Shown piece after piece: positions 16,363-25,953 of a stretch of 64,000 nt of DNA. Every line of letters begins with the position of its first letter. Position 1 is the stretch's first letter. The stretch covers positions 372,001 through 436,000 of the forward strand of contig CAZILL010000002.1 in NCBI GenBank assembly GCA_964540105.1. Direction: 5' to 3'. Below the pieces are notes generated by a model. That model had not been told where the DNA came from, made no database searches, and was given only the letters and a program-made list of their open reading frames with translations. The position numbers and the translations under genes were made by a program. Source of the DNA: DATKJY01 sp964540105. Lineage in GTDB: Bacteria > Zixibacteria > MSB-5A5 > GN15 > FEB-12.

Positions 16363-17730
16363 TTAACTGTTATCGGTAATCTCGTATTTCTTGATCTTGT
16401 CGAAGAGGGTCGTGTAGTCGATTTGCAGAACCTGGGCGCATTTGCGTTTGTTGCCGCGCACCTGCTTGAGGACGCGGATGATGGTCGACCGTTCGGCGGC
16501 AATCTGCGCGTGCGCGCCGATCTCCTTGAGTCCCGCTCCTTCGCGAAGCTGGATATCGTCGGTTCGTTGCAGACGAATCGCCAGGTGTTCCGGAGCGATT
16601 TTCTTCTGATCGCACAGGATCACGGCCCGCTCGATGGTATTCTCGAGCTCGCGCACGTTGCCCGGCCAGTGGTATTTCTCCAGTACGGTGAGCGCTTCGC
16701 GGGTCAGTGATTTCACCGGTTTCTTCATCTCGCGGCAGAACTTATCAACGAAGAACTCGGCGAGCGCCGCGACGTCATCGCGCCGTTCCCTCAGCGGCGG
16801 GATAATCAGCGGAAACACCGAGAGCCGATAATAGAGATCCTCGCGGAATTTCTTGGCGACGATCAGTTCGCTCAAATCCATATTCGACGCGGCCACCACG
16901 CGCACGTCGACATCGACGGTTTTAGTTCCGCCCAGCCGCTCGAAGTTCTTTTCCTGAAGTACGCGCAGCAGTTTGGCCTGCAGTTGAATATCCATGTCGC
17001 CGATCTCGTCGAGAAAGACCGTTCCGCCGTTGGCGATCTCGAATTTTCCCATCTTGCGCACATTCGCGCCCGTGAAGGCGCCCTTCTCGGACCCGAAGAG
17101 TTCATTTTCGAGAAGTTCGTGCGGAATGGCGGCGCAGTTGATGGCGATGTAGGGACCATTCTTGCGTTCGGAGATCGAGTGAATCGCCTTGGCGAAGAGT
17201 TCCTTGCCGGTTCCTGACTCACCATGCAGAAGCACTGAGGCGTCGCTCTTCGCGACTTTTTGCACGAGAGCGCCGAGTTCGATCATCTTTTCGTTCTTGC
17301 CGATGATATCAGTCAGGCCGTGGCTGTTGAGAAGCTCCTCGCGAAGCAGGGTGTTCTCGGCGACGAGACGGCGATTCTCCAGGGCGCGATTAACCAGTAC
17401 GCACAGATGCTCGGTATCAAAAGGCTTGGTGAGAAAATCGTACGCTCCCTTTTTCATCGCGCTCACGGCGTCCTCGATTGTTCCGAACGCCGTCATGACA
17501 ATCACGGATGTTTCCGAGTCGAGCTCTTTGACTTTGCTCAGCACAGCCAGACCGTCGATGTCGGGCATCTTCAAGTCGGTGAGGACGAGATCGTAGGATT
17601 TGTTATTGATCAGATCGAGAGCCTTCTGACCATCCTCGGCGGCATCGACCCGATGCCCCTCCTCGGTGAGGGTGTCGGTCAGCATGTTGCGCATGGCATC
17701 TTTGTCGTCGACAACCAGAATTGTAGGCAT
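16363..17730 (-). CDS. Sigma-54-dependent response regulator, NtrC family
   Basis: A 455-residue transcription activator in three parts. Residues 1-120 are a receiver with Asp52 (LVLTDLKMPD). Residues ~140-380 are an AAA+ domain with Walker A GESGTGKE (170-177) and the sigma-54 contact loop GAFTGA (218-223). Residues ~410-455 are a Fis-type helix-turn-helix (NKRKCAQVLQIDYTTLFDKI). It opens promoters bound by sigma-54 RNA polymerase in response to phosphorylation. AAGGAG precedes the ATG. No partner kinase is adjacent; the only histidine kinase in the window is 35 kb away. The targets are unknown. Confidence 0.93.
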   Translation of the reverse strand: MPTILVVDDKDAMRNMLTDTLTEEGHRVDAAEDGQKALDLINNKSYDLVLTDLKMPDIDGLAVLSKVKELDSETSVIVMTAFGTIEDAVSAMKKGAYDFLTKPFDTEHLCVLVNRALENRRLVAENTLLREELLNSHGLTDIIGKNEKMIELGALVQKVAKSDASVLLHGESGTGKELFAKAIHSISERKNGPYIAINCAAIPHELLENELFGSEKGAFTGANVRKMGKFEIANGGTVFLDEIGDMDIQLQAKLLRVLQEKNFERLGGTKTVDVDVRVVAASNMDLSELIVAKKFREDLYYRLSVFPLIIPPLRERRDDVAALAEFFVDKFCREMKKPVKSLTREALTVLEKYHWPGNVRELENTIERAVILCDQKKIAPEHLAIRLQRTDDIQLREGAGLKEIGAHAQIAAERSTIIRVLKQVRGNKRKCAQVLQIDYTTLFDKIKKYEITDNS

Positions 17731-17942
17731 CTCAGCTCCTTACGATCCATAGGCGCCGATGATTTTTTCACAGGTTCAGAGAAGATCGGCGTCCTCCCAT
17801 ATATCGGCCGATTCCCTCACTGATTCAGGTTTTCCGTTGCGCAATTATCAGACAACCGTCATCGTCGGGAAAACATGAGAGGTGCAAAGCTCAAGGGCGT
17901 AGTGTCCTTGAGTAGGATCTGGCAGCGATCGAGTTCTTGCGC

Positions 17943-19856
17943 CTACGGGCAGAGCGGCAAGGGGAGGCCGCTGGCCAGGAAATCGATAAGCGCCATGAGA
18001 TCCGAAATGTCGATTGCGCCGCTTTTGTCGACGTCGTTCTCGGAGAAACAGTTCGAAATGGGATAGCCGCCGCTCAGATAGTCAACCGTGCTGGTGACGT
18101 CGGAAATATCCACGACATCGCCGGCATCGCCATCGACATTGCCGGTCTTGCCGCTGCAGCAGATGAGCGCGTCGCACTCATCCGGGATGCTATTGAAGTT
18201 CGCGTCCAGGGAAGTATGATTTGACAGGTCGATCGGATCGCGCACCCCGTTGCCGTTGCAGTCTGCACCGACTGTCCAGGTCAGAATCTGAGTAGGAACA
18301 CTCAAGCGCATGAGCGGGGTCGGATAGGAAACCGTGAGCTGAAGAGTGGCGGTAGAAAGCACCCCGGCCTGATAGAGATCTTCCGTGGTCAGAGTAAGTT
18401 GTGAATCGACGGCTGAGGCAAATGGGACGCTGTTGAGCGACCACTCGTAGTGCATCGCTCCGATCGGGATTGGGGCGGCCTTGAATGTCTTTCCAGTCAG
18501 GGGAATCATAGCGGTAGTTCCGGTGGCGGGGAGAACGGAATCGGTGAGTTTGACATAACCTGAGTAAACCCCGAGGTGCGCCTCTTTGCAGACCGGGTCG
18601 AGAGCTACGCCGAGCGACCGCATGAGGCAATTGTAGGAAGGCCGATAGATTCCCGAGGTCAGATACCGTGCTCCTTGAAATGCGCCGACCACGTTGTAGT
18701 AGGCAGGGGACACCGGTGTCGGGAGCGGCGTGCCCGCTTCGACCCAGATCAACCACTTCAGGCCCGGTCCGGCGAAATCATAGTCGACGTTGGCCTCCCC
18801 GTCGCCGGCAGGATATCCGGGATAGGCGTCGGTGTACTCGTCGGCCAATTGCGCGAAAGTATGTCCCAACTCATGCAGGACGATTTCCGGGCCGGCCGGA
18901 TGTACGGACGACACCGAGATGCTGCCACCGGTTCCGCCATAGGTTGTGGAATTGACCAGCATGATCAGTTCGTCCCACATCCCGACTCCGACGAGAGCGT
19001 TGGCCGCCGCGACGGCACGGCTGTAGCCGGTATTATCGATCACCAGCGCCCGGGCAATTCCGCCGTTATAGAAGGTCGAATTGAAATAGGTGTCCCGGAA
19101 GGTCCCGAGTGGATCGTTATCCGATCCCTGCTCATTGCTTTCGACATCAATCCGGTAGACGTTCGTCCCCTTGAACATCAGATCCCAGGGGGACTTTCCC
19201 ATGAAGGCGCTCAGGGCAGTCTCGGCATGAGCGGTGAAGGAACCCGCTGATAGATTCGCGGGTGTGTAACCATCGCCGAGGATGACGATCACCAGTCGAT
19301 TGTTGTCCGGTCCGGAACTCCGAATTTTGGTCGACAGAATCGGTCCTTGTTGGGCGGGTGAGGAGAGATTGACGTGCTGGATGGGAAGGTCGCGGGTCGT
19401 GAAGTCAAATGAGGGCGGAATCTGCCATCCGCCGCCAAAGCGTTGTGTCTGGGCGGTCTGGGTCAGACGAAGTGTGGTTGGCGCCGAACTCCCGCTGGGA
19501 CCGGCGAGCCGGACTACGAATGAGCCAGTCTCTGGAATCAGAACCTGACAGGGTGAGCCCTCTGTCGGAGCCGAAAGATACCCGATCGGCATTTCGGTCG
19601 TTGTGGTTCGAAGTACGACACCGGCGGAGCTTAGCCAGTCAACGCGGCAGTCGATCCGTAGTGGCGCTCCGGCCAGCCCCGGGGTCTTGACTCCTTTGAT
19701 CAATGGGGGGATGACATCGGCTTCAACCGCGGTCAAGCCGTTTGACCCGTAGGAGAACATCACCTGCCAATACTGCTCGGCTCCCTGCACTCCGACTACC
19801 GAGGCCAGAGAGACGAGAATCACGAACGCTGTCAATCGACCGATTTTGATATTCAA
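17943..19856 (-). CDS. Secreted M64 (IgA-peptidase-like) metalloprotease with C-terminal dockerin-like module
   Basis: Predicted exported zinc protease of 637 residues. The zinc motif HELGH (His328, Glu329, His332), continuing HTFAQLADEY, matches peptidase family M64. It follows an N-terminal beta-rich region with VIVILGDGYT, also typical of that family. A short calcium-binding-like segment (DCNGNGVRDPIDL...DANFNSIPDECD) leads into the C-terminal cysteine-bracketed EF-hand module (CCSGKTGNVDGD, DISDVTSTVDYL, DISDLMALIDFL, ending LPLCP). Start chosen at TTG 19856, which has GGAG 8 bases upstream and begins the signal peptide. The longer open frame reads backwards into an intergenic repeat. The PhoD-like gene upstream on the same strand shares the module. 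Confidence 0.82.
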   Translation of the reverse strand: MNIKIGRLTAFVILVSLASVVGVQGAEQYWQVMFSYGSNGLTAVEADVIPPLIKGVKTPGLAGAPLRIDCRVDWLSSAGVVLRTTTTEMPIGYLSAPTEGSPCQVLIPETGSFVVRLAGPSGSSAPTTLRLTQTAQTQRFGGGWQIPPSFDFTTRDLPIQHVNLSSPAQQGPILSTKIRSSGPDNNRLVIVILGDGYTPANLSAGSFTAHAETALSAFMGKSPWDLMFKGTNVYRIDVESNEQGSDNDPLGTFRDTYFNSTFYNGGIARALVIDNTGYSRAVAAANALVGVGMWDELIMLVNSTTYGGTGGSISVSSVHPAGPEIVLHELGHTFAQLADEYTDAYPGYPAGDGEANVDYDFAGPGLKWLIWVEAGTPLPTPVSPAYYNVVGAFQGARYLTSGIYRPSYNCLMRSLGVALDPVCKEAHLGVYSGYVKLTDSVLPATGTTAMIPLTGKTFKAAPIPIGAMHYEWSLNSVPFASAVDSQLTLTTEDLYQAGVLSTATLQLTVSYPTPLMRLSVPTQILTWTVGADCNGNGVRDPIDLSNHTSLDANFNSIPDECDALICCSGKTGNVDGDAGDVVDISDVTSTVDYLSGGYPISNCFSENDVDKSGAIDISDLMALIDFLASGLPLPLCP

Positions 19857-20207
19857 GCTCAACGCTCCACGCTCCCCCGACCGATTTGTACTCAGGCAGT
19901 ATACGGCATGGTCGCACGTATTCAAAGCGGAATCGCGTTGGGGCTCAGAGCGGGACCATTGCGTGGGGTGGGGAAGAAATCCCCTCAACCGCCCTTCGGG
20001 CACCTTCTCCCCAGCGAGGAGAAGGGGAAGGCAAACAACCTCGGGTTTGCACAGCAACGTATGGCATCACCGCTTCTGCGACGGGACCTGTTGCGCGGAG
20101 CGCTGCCTAATCGAGCCACACGTCAGCCGTTAGCACTTCCCTTCGGGCAGTTCTCCCGAGCGAGGAGAAGGGGAAGAGGGCGAAAGCTCCATCTCGTGAC
20201 GCTCTTT
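19857..20207. repeat. Intergenic region with two family A repeats
   Basis: The 351-base gap between two minus-strand genes holds two family A repeats: 19981-20028 (CACCTTCTCCCC variant) and ~20138-20174 (CAGTTCTCCC variant, truncated 5' part). No gene or clear promoter seen. Confidence 0.85.
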
Positions 20208-21767
20208 TTATGGGCAAGGTGGTAGCGACGCCACTCCGATCAGATAATCGACCAACGCCATCAGGTCGCCGATATCCAGGACGCCGTCGATGTTGACGTC
20301 GTTCTCCTTGGCGCAGGTCGAAACGGGAGCGCTCAGCGTCAGATAATCCACGGTGGCGAAGATATCAGATGAATCAACAATGTCGCCGGAAGAACCGTCG
20401 ATGTTGCCGGTTGTCCCGCGACAACACTGGTGACAGTCGCCCGGAACAAATGAATAGCGGACTATCTCCTGATTGAGATAATTCCGTCCGCTCCAGTTTA
20501 CGTTCATCACGCCCGAGCGGTCGACCACGGTCATGACCCCGAACTGTCCTGTCCCAGGGAACGCCCCTTCGCTGTATGGCCCCCCCTTCAGACTTGGGGA
20601 ACGATCCAGAGCTGCCGCCTGCATCAACGGAAAACAGGCTCCGCCGCCGGGGGCATAGTCACTATTGGTGCCGTTGTCGATCGCGAGCATATGGGCGTCG
20701 CCGGAAACGACACAGAGATTCTGAATTCCATTTGCCTTGATGAAGTCCGCGATTTCTCGTCGTTCGGTTGTATACAGATACCAGCCATCATCGCCGGTCA
20801 CGCCGATCCAGGGAAGGCTGTTTACCCAGACAATCAGACCGCTCGTGGCCTGTGCAGCGACAAGCTCCTGCTTGAACCACGCCTTCTGCGTAGCGCCCAG
20901 CATCGTTTTGCTGGCGTTGTCGGGTGCACTGTACGGACTTCGTGCGGAGCGACAGTCGGTCACGATGAAACGAACCCGCCCGACAGAGAAAGCATGGTAG
21001 GGCGCAATGTCGCCGACCCCTGCGGCCAGCGGGTAGTGGGGGACGTATTCCTGATAGGTCAACCGTGAGGCCAAACGCCCGGGAGCTGTTGAATCGGAGT
21101 TGTTCGGGCCGAAGTCGTGGTCATCCCAGATGTAATCGATCGGGACCTCGCGATACAAGCGAGATTGGGTGGGGGAGGCGAGGACGGTTTCGTAGGCCTG
21201 ACGAAAGAGGGCGCGATCGTTGACGCTAATGTTCTGATAGTGGAAATCCCCCATATGCAGGAAGAAGAGCGGTTGCAGCGCTCGGATTGTTTCAAAGACA
21301 GGGTGGCTCGATCCGGTCACCGCGCAGGAACCGAGCGCGATTGTGAAGGAATCGGCGACGACGGGGAAGGTTCGGAATTTTCCGATCAGCGAGAGATCGA
21401 GAACGGCGTTCGTTTCGATGGCGTAGTAATACTGACGTGCGGCGCTCAGACCGGTTGCGTTTAGTGAAACCACCATGTTGTTGACTGCTGCGAGAGCCGT
21501 GTCTGGCTCAGAGTAAAGCGCGCCGGATAAATCTGGCTGTTCGCTAACCGCAAGCCGTACAACCGCCCCTTCCTGCGGGACCTTGGCGCGTACGTTGGCC
21601 GAGTTCGTGGTGACTGCGCCTGACCACATGAACTGCGCAGATGCCTGCTCGGCACTCATGCTCGAAATCGGATTGAACGAAATCAGCAGGGTCACCAAGA
21701 CGAGCGTCAATGACGCAGATCGATGGAGAAGTTTGTCGGGAGTCTCTGGAAGCCGTGTTCTCATCAT
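20208..21767 (-). CDS. PhoD-like metallophosphatase with C-terminal dockerin-like module
   Basis: Predicted exported protein of 519 residues. A signal peptide (~17-35) precedes a fibronectin-like N-terminal domain and a metallophosphatase domain with LGSCAV, FLHMGDFHY, YIWDDHDFGPNN and VVSGDAHM, matching the alkaline phosphatase D family (calcium/iron-dependent phosphodi- or monoesterases). The end carries the module CCRGTTGNIDGS...DSSDIFATVDYL...DIGDLMALVDYL, closing with LPPCP. Start set at the first of two tandem ATGs (21767). The upstream extension is encoded by an intergenic repeat, though an in-frame hydrophobic stretch ending VGC just before the ATG leaves a longer lipoprotein-like start possible. 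Phosphate-release function is inferred from family. Confidence 0.82.
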   Translation of the reverse strand: MMRTRLPETPDKLLHRSASLTLVLVTLLISFNPISSMSAEQASAQFMWSGAVTTNSANVRAKVPQEGAVVRLAVSEQPDLSGALYSEPDTALAAVNNMVVSLNATGLSAARQYYYAIETNAVLDLSLIGKFRTFPVVADSFTIALGSCAVTGSSHPVFETIRALQPLFFLHMGDFHYQNISVNDRALFRQAYETVLASPTQSRLYREVPIDYIWDDHDFGPNNSDSTAPGRLASRLTYQEYVPHYPLAAGVGDIAPYHAFSVGRVRFIVTDCRSARSPYSAPDNASKTMLGATQKAWFKQELVAAQATSGLIVWVNSLPWIGVTGDDGWYLYTTERREIADFIKANGIQNLCVVSGDAHMLAIDNGTNSDYAPGGGACFPLMQAAALDRSPSLKGGPYSEGAFPGTGQFGVMTVVDRSGVMNVNWSGRNYLNQEIVRYSFVPGDCHQCCRGTTGNIDGSSGDIVDSSDIFATVDYLTLSAPVSTCAKENDVNIDGVLDIGDLMALVDYLIGVASLPPCP

Positions 21768-21866
21768 CTTGGCGCATCCGACCGCAAGGGAGGACAGAAC
21801 AAGATACACTGAGAGGCTTGGTCTTGCAAGAGGAAGTGGTGGAGTGGAGGGGGGTGGTGAGACAAT

Positions 21867-21910
21867 CCCCTCAACCGTCCTTCGGGCGGTTCTCCCCATC
21901 GGGGAGAAGG
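21867..21910. repeat. Family A two-hairpin repeat
   Basis: One copy (CCCCTCAACCGTCCTTCGGG... then TTCTCCCC-ATC-GGGGAGAA). It is followed at ~21938 by TTTCAACAGGCCC, the same flank found in the 15.4 kb duplicated copies, so the mobile unit may be longer than the hairpins. Confidence 0.85.
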
Positions 21911-21966
21911 AAGGTAATCTGTGGTCTTCAGAGCTCTTTCAACAGGCCCCGGGTGAGGCGTGTTGG

Positions 21967-22431
21967 CTAATCCCGCTGTACGTCCGCGGTTCGAACTTCC
22001 CCGCACACGTCGGCCTTCAGCAAATAGTGGCCAACTTTGATGGCTTCGGGTGGGATTCGACTGAAATCGAGTGAAAGCTTGTAGTATCCGGCACGAAGGC
22101 TCTTGAGGAGGACCGGCCGCACGAGTTGGCCGCGCCGATCGAGAAGATTCACAGAGACGGGACAGCCACTTTGCGCGACATGGAATTCGACGGAGCGGGT
22201 CGAGACAGTGTATGGGTCGAGTTTCGCGACGACAAACGAATCAATCCGTTCCGCCCGGATGAGGGTGAAGAGCGAATCACCCAATATAATTTGCGGATCG
22301 ACCCAACTGGTCTGCCAGAATCCCTCCACCGGCTTTTCAGCTTCGATCGATCTCATCTCCTGACGCTTGCCGCAACTGGAAGTCAAGGCGAGGAGACTTG
22401 CGAGAATGGCGATTCTGACCACGTAGCGCAT
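21967..22431 (-). CDS. Small predicted lipoprotein of unknown function
   Basis: A 154-residue protein with a lipoprotein-type signal (AILASLLALTSSC, Cys20 as likely lipidated residue). The mature part is mainly beta-strand in character, with two further cysteines (SGCPVSV and ADVCGEV). The central segment (GCPVSVNLLDRRGQLVRPVL...AGYYKLSLD) resembles the extended strand pairs of secretion-system C-terminal sorting or FlgD-like Ig domains, but I cannot assign it. It lies downstream of nothing obvious and is divergent from trpS. Confidence 0.6.
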   Translation of the reverse strand: MRYVVRIAILASLLALTSSCGKRQEMRSIEAEKPVEGFWQTSWVDPQIILGDSLFTLIRAERIDSFVVAKLDPYTVSTRSVEFHVAQSGCPVSVNLLDRRGQLVRPVLLKSLRAGYYKLSLDFSRIPPEAIKVGHYLLKADVCGEVRTADVQRD

Positions 22432-22539
22432 GTCGTCAAGCTAACAGTCTTCAGTCCGGTCGTCAACAGCCGCTCTCGATTTTAGTTGATTTCACGAGGT
22501 GCGCTCGGTAGTTTCGCCGGTCGCATTGGTAAAACAGAC

Positions 22540-23577
22540 ATGACCGAAGCAGTATTGACAAAACCCGCAGTGGAGACGGCATCGGCGCCGGCATCGAAAA
22601 AGGAAACCATCCTTTCTGGGATGCAGCCGACCGGCGCGTTGCATATTGGGAATCTGGAAGGGGCGCTTCGAAACTGGGTGCGACTGCAGGATCAGTACTG
22701 GATGTATTTGTGCATCGTCGACTGGCATTCGCTGACGGCAGAGTTTGAAGACACGAAGGGTCTGAAGGATAAGATTTTCCAGATGGCGATCGACTTTCTC
22801 GCAGCGGGAATCGATCCAGAGAAATGCGCTGTGTTCATCCAGTCGGAGGTGAAGGAGCATGCCGAGCTGCATTTGATTTTTTCGATGCTTATTACGGTCC
22901 CGACCCTGTCGCGGCTGCCGACCTACCTGGAAAAGAAAGATAAGCTCGATTCGTACGGCTTTCTTGGGTACCCCGTTTTGCAAGCGGCGGATATCTGTTT
23001 GTATAACGCGCATAAAGTGCCGGTCGGAAAAGATCAGGAAAAACATATCTGGCTTGCCAACGATCTGGCGAAACGGTTCAACAGTATCTACGGCAAGACC
23101 TTTGTCGAGCCGGAAGCGCTCTTCACGACCTTTCCGACAATTATCGGATCGGACAACCGCAAGATGTCGAAATCGTACGACAACCACCTGCCGCTGGAGT
23201 CGTCGGAAAAAGAGACCGAGAAGCGACTGAAGACTTTCTATACCGACCCGAAGAAGCTTCGCAAGGGGGATCCGGGGAATCCGGATCAATGTCCGGTTTA
23301 TCTTCTTCATCGCATCTACACCCCGCTGGCAGAGGTGGAGATCGCGCCCCCGTGTCGGACCGGAGAACTCGGTTGCGTCGATTGCAAGGTGAAGCTTGCG
23401 AACAATCTGAACGCGGCGCTGGCGCCGATACGCCAGAAACGCATCGAGCTTGCCGAACGACCGGATCATGTCTGGGATGTGCTCGCGACGGGTGGGACAC
23501 GCGCGCGAACACGCGCTCAATCGGTTATGGAAAAGGTGCGCGAGAAGATGAAAATCAACTACCGGAAGTCGAAATAA
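22540..23577 (+). CDS. trpS: Tryptophan--tRNA ligase
   Basis: Class I aminoacyl-tRNA synthetase, 345 residues, charging tRNA-Trp in the cytoplasm. The HIGH-type motif appears as GMQPTGALHIGN and the KMSKS loop as DNRKMSKSYDN. Length fits the compact bacterial TrpS. Start placed at ATG 22540; an in-frame TTG at 22486 would add 18 residues with no family similarity. First gene of a tight cluster: its TAA overlaps the scpA ATG by one base (TAATG). Confidence 0.94.
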   Translation: MTEAVLTKPAVETASAPASKKETILSGMQPTGALHIGNLEGALRNWVRLQDQYWMYLCIVDWHSLTAEFEDTKGLKDKIFQMAIDFLAAGIDPEKCAVFIQSEVKEHAELHLIFSMLITVPTLSRLPTYLEKKDKLDSYGFLGYPVLQAADICLYNAHKVPVGKDQEKHIWLANDLAKRFNSIYGKTFVEPEALFTTFPTIIGSDNRKMSKSYDNHLPLESSEKETEKRLKTFYTDPKKLRKGDPGNPDQCPVYLLHRIYTPLAEVEIAPPCRTGELGCVDCKVKLANNLNAALAPIRQKRIELAERPDHVWDVLATGGTRARTRAQSVMEKVREKMKINYRKSK

Positions 23578-24383
23578 TGGAAACCGCAACCGAGAACATC
23601 ACAACTGACTACAAAGTCGACCTCGAAGTATTTTCCGGTCCGCTCGATCTGCTGTTGTACCTCATTCGCAAGGAAGAGGTCGACATATACGACATCCCGA
23701 TCGCCCGGATCACCTCGCAATATCTGCGGTATATCAACCTGATGCAGACGCTCAATCTGGAGGTGGCGGGGGAATTCGTACTGATGGCGGCGAGCCTGAT
23801 TCGGATCAAGACCCGGCTCCTGCTTCCCCGTGACGAATCAGAACCTGAAGAAGAGGATCCGCGCGATGAGCTTATCCTGGCTCTGGTCGAGTACAAGAAA
23901 TACAAAGAGACCGGCGAGATGCTGCGGGAGAAAGCGCTGCTTGAAGAACAGAACTATATCCCTCCGTCGCCGGTGGGGAAGATCGATGGCCGCGTGGATG
24001 TGAGTCCGGCGACGACTTTGTTTGATCTGCTGACGGCTTTCCGCGAAGTTATGGCGGTGTCCCGCGAGGAGCTGGTCCATGAGGTTGTCCCCGAGGAGAT
24101 CTCCATTGAAGATCGCATCGCGGCGATTATGACGCATCTTCAGGCGGACGAGTCGGCAACGTTTGTCGAGCTGTTTGCCGATCTGCCGCGCCGGATCATT
24201 GCCGTCGTCACGTTCATTGCGATCCTCGAACTGGCGCGGACGCGTCGTATCAGAATCATGCAGGCCATGCCGTTCTCTGAGCTGCGCGTATATCGCGGGG
24301 AGTTTTTCCATGCGACGCAGCTACCGAGCGATGTGGTCAATCACGCACTTTACTCTGAACAAACCGAACCTGTGGAACAATAG
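23577..24383 (+). CDS. scpA: Segregation and condensation protein A
   Basis: Kleisin subunit of the SMC-ScpAB complex that compacts and segregates chromosomes. 268 residues. The N-terminal kleisin signature is clear (VFSGPLDLLLYLIRKEEVDI, then GEFVLMAASLIRIKTRLLLP), followed by an acidic linker and a C-terminal winged-helix segment (VVTFIAILELARTRRIRI). The start is fixed by the TAATG overlap with trpS. The frame stays open upstream, but that is trpS read in another frame. scpB follows after 3 bases. Confidence 0.93.
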   Translation: METATENITTDYKVDLEVFSGPLDLLLYLIRKEEVDIYDIPIARITSQYLRYINLMQTLNLEVAGEFVLMAASLIRIKTRLLLPRDESEPEEEDPRDELILALVEYKKYKETGEMLREKALLEEQNYIPPSPVGKIDGRVDVSPATTLFDLLTAFREVMAVSREELVHEVVPEEISIEDRIAAIMTHLQADESATFVELFADLPRRIIAVVTFIAILELARTRRIRIMQAMPFSELRVYRGEFFHATQLPSDVVNHALYSEQTEPVEQ

Positions 24384-24386
24384 ACT

Positions 24387-25166
24387 ATGGAAACCGGCTA
24401 TATCAATTCAGTGGTGGAGGCGATGATTCTCGCGTCGCCGGAACCGCTCACCGCCCGGCGCATCACGCAGGTGCTGACCGAGGTCACGCTGGCACGTGTT
24501 GCACACGCGGTCGGCGATCTGAACAACCGTTACATGGAGAGCGGCACGTCGTTTCGCATCCGTGAAATCGCGGGCGGGTACCAATTTCATATCCTGCCCG
24601 ATTACATTGGCTATGTCGAGGAGCTGTTTACCCGCCGGCGCAAACTGAGACTCACCCGAGCCGCGCTGGAAACGATCGCGATCGTGGCCTACAAGCAACC
24701 AGTCACCAAGAACGAGATCGAGCATATTCGCGGAGTGGCCGCTGACGGAGTGCTGCAGAACCTGCTGGAAAAGAGCATGATCACGATCACCGGCCGAGCG
24801 AGCACGGTGGGGAAACCGCTTCAATACGGAACCACGGATGAGTTCCTGAAGTTCTTCGGGCTGGCCAGCATCGACGCTCTGCCGAAGATGTCGGAGATTG
24901 AAGAGCTGATCGCGGCGGCGTATCCACGCTCCCAGACCGAGCTTCCGCTTCCGTCGAACGACACGGCCACAGATGATGTGAAGCTGAACATTGCCGACGG
25001 CACGTACGATCCGGAACGAGTGCGCCTCATGGAAGAGACCGGCTCTGTTCTGACCGTCGCCGCTTCGGAAGAGGAAAGCGGCACGACGGCTGCTACCACT
25101 ATGGACACGGTCCCTGAAGAGTTTCTGGCAGTCAATGTCTCGACCGAAATCCCGTCGGTCGAGTAA
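24387..25166 (+). CDS. scpB: Segregation and condensation protein B
   Basis: Partner of ScpA in the SMC complex, forming a dimer of tandem winged helices. 259 residues. The core signatures are VVEAMILASPEPLTARRI, then TRRRKLRLTRAALETIAIVAYKQPVTKNEIEHIRG and GRASTVGKPLQYGTTDEFLKFFGL. The C-terminal ~80 residues are an acidic, low-complexity tail of the kind often present. It starts 3 bases after scpA. Confidence 0.94.
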   Translation: METGYINSVVEAMILASPEPLTARRITQVLTEVTLARVAHAVGDLNNRYMESGTSFRIREIAGGYQFHILPDYIGYVEELFTRRRKLRLTRAALETIAIVAYKQPVTKNEIEHIRGVAADGVLQNLLEKSMITITGRASTVGKPLQYGTTDEFLKFFGLASIDALPKMSEIEELIAAAYPRSQTELPLPSNDTATDDVKLNIADGTYDPERVRLMEETGSVLTVAASEEESGTTAATTMDTVPEEFLAVNVSTEIPSVE

Positions 25167-25211
25167 TAATCGTTGATCGGCGCTCTCGCGCCAAGGATAG
25201 GTGAGGGTCCG

Positions 25212-25931
25212 TTGATCCGTATCAACAAGTATCTATCACTGTGCGGGGTGACCTCGCGGCGCGGCGCCGAGGCGCTCATCGCGCTGGGGCGGGTCAAGAT
25301 CAACGGCGTTCGTCTCGAACAGGTGGGGGCGATCATCAATGAAGAGAGTGATACGGTTGCGGTCGACGGCGTCGACGTGCGGCCGGTCACCGACAAAGTC
25401 TATGTTGTTCTCAATAAGCCGCGCGCGGTGATGACCACGCTTCGTGATCCGTTCCATAGGAAGACGATTCGCCACTACCTGAAGAAGGTCCCCCAGCATG
25501 TCTATCCGGTGGGGCGTCTTGATTTTGACACCGAGGGGGTACTGCTCTGTACGAACGACGGAGACCTGGCGTATCGGCTGGCGCACCCAAAGTACCAAAT
25601 ACCCAAGATTTACGAAGCGCTGGTTGAGGGACAGTTCAAAGCGGAAGACGCCCTGCGGATCGGCAAAGGAGTAAAACTCGAAGATGGGGCCATCGGAAAG
25701 GCGAGTGTCGATATACTCGGATTCGTTCGAAACTCAACGCGCCTTCGCCTGACTCTCACGGAAGGGCGCAAGCGCGAAGTGAAGCAGCTTTGCAAGAGTG
25801 TCCGGCATCCGGTCGAACTCCTGACCCGGATCGATTTCGCCGGAATCACCGCCAAGAATCTGAAGATGGGGGAGTGGCGTTTTCTGAGCGACAAAGAACT
25901 GGCGCGTCTCAAAGAGATGGTCGGTCTTTAG
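25212..25931 (+). CDS. rluB: 23S rRNA pseudouridine synthase, RluB/RsuA family
   Basis: Enzyme of 239 residues converting uridine to pseudouridine in rRNA. The N-terminal S4 RNA-binding domain is RINKYLSLCGVTSRRGAEALI. The catalytic domain has VGRLDFDTEGVLLCTNDGDLAY with the conserved Asp of the RLD motif, and EGRKREVKQL. Start set at TTG 25212, which has GGTGAGGG just upstream and begins the S4 domain; a TTG at 25173 lacks a site. Clustering with scpAB and an rRNA modification gene is common in bacteria. Confidence 0.9.
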   Translation: MIRINKYLSLCGVTSRRGAEALIALGRVKINGVRLEQVGAIINEESDTVAVDGVDVRPVTDKVYVVLNKPRAVMTTLRDPFHRKTIRHYLKKVPQHVYPVGRLDFDTEGVLLCTNDGDLAYRLAHPKYQIPKIYEALVEGQFKAEDALRIGKGVKLEDGAIGKASVDILGFVRNSTRLRLTLTEGRKREVKQLCKSVRHPVELLTRIDFAGITAKNLKMGEWRFLSDKELARLKEMVGL

Positions 25932-25953
25932 CGCACAAGGGCGCGGTTACGGC

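Noticed and set aside
19857..20057. 67-residue N-terminal extension of the M64-like protein
   Set aside because: It translates an intergenic family A repeat and precedes the signal peptide; TTG 19856 has a proper ribosome site.
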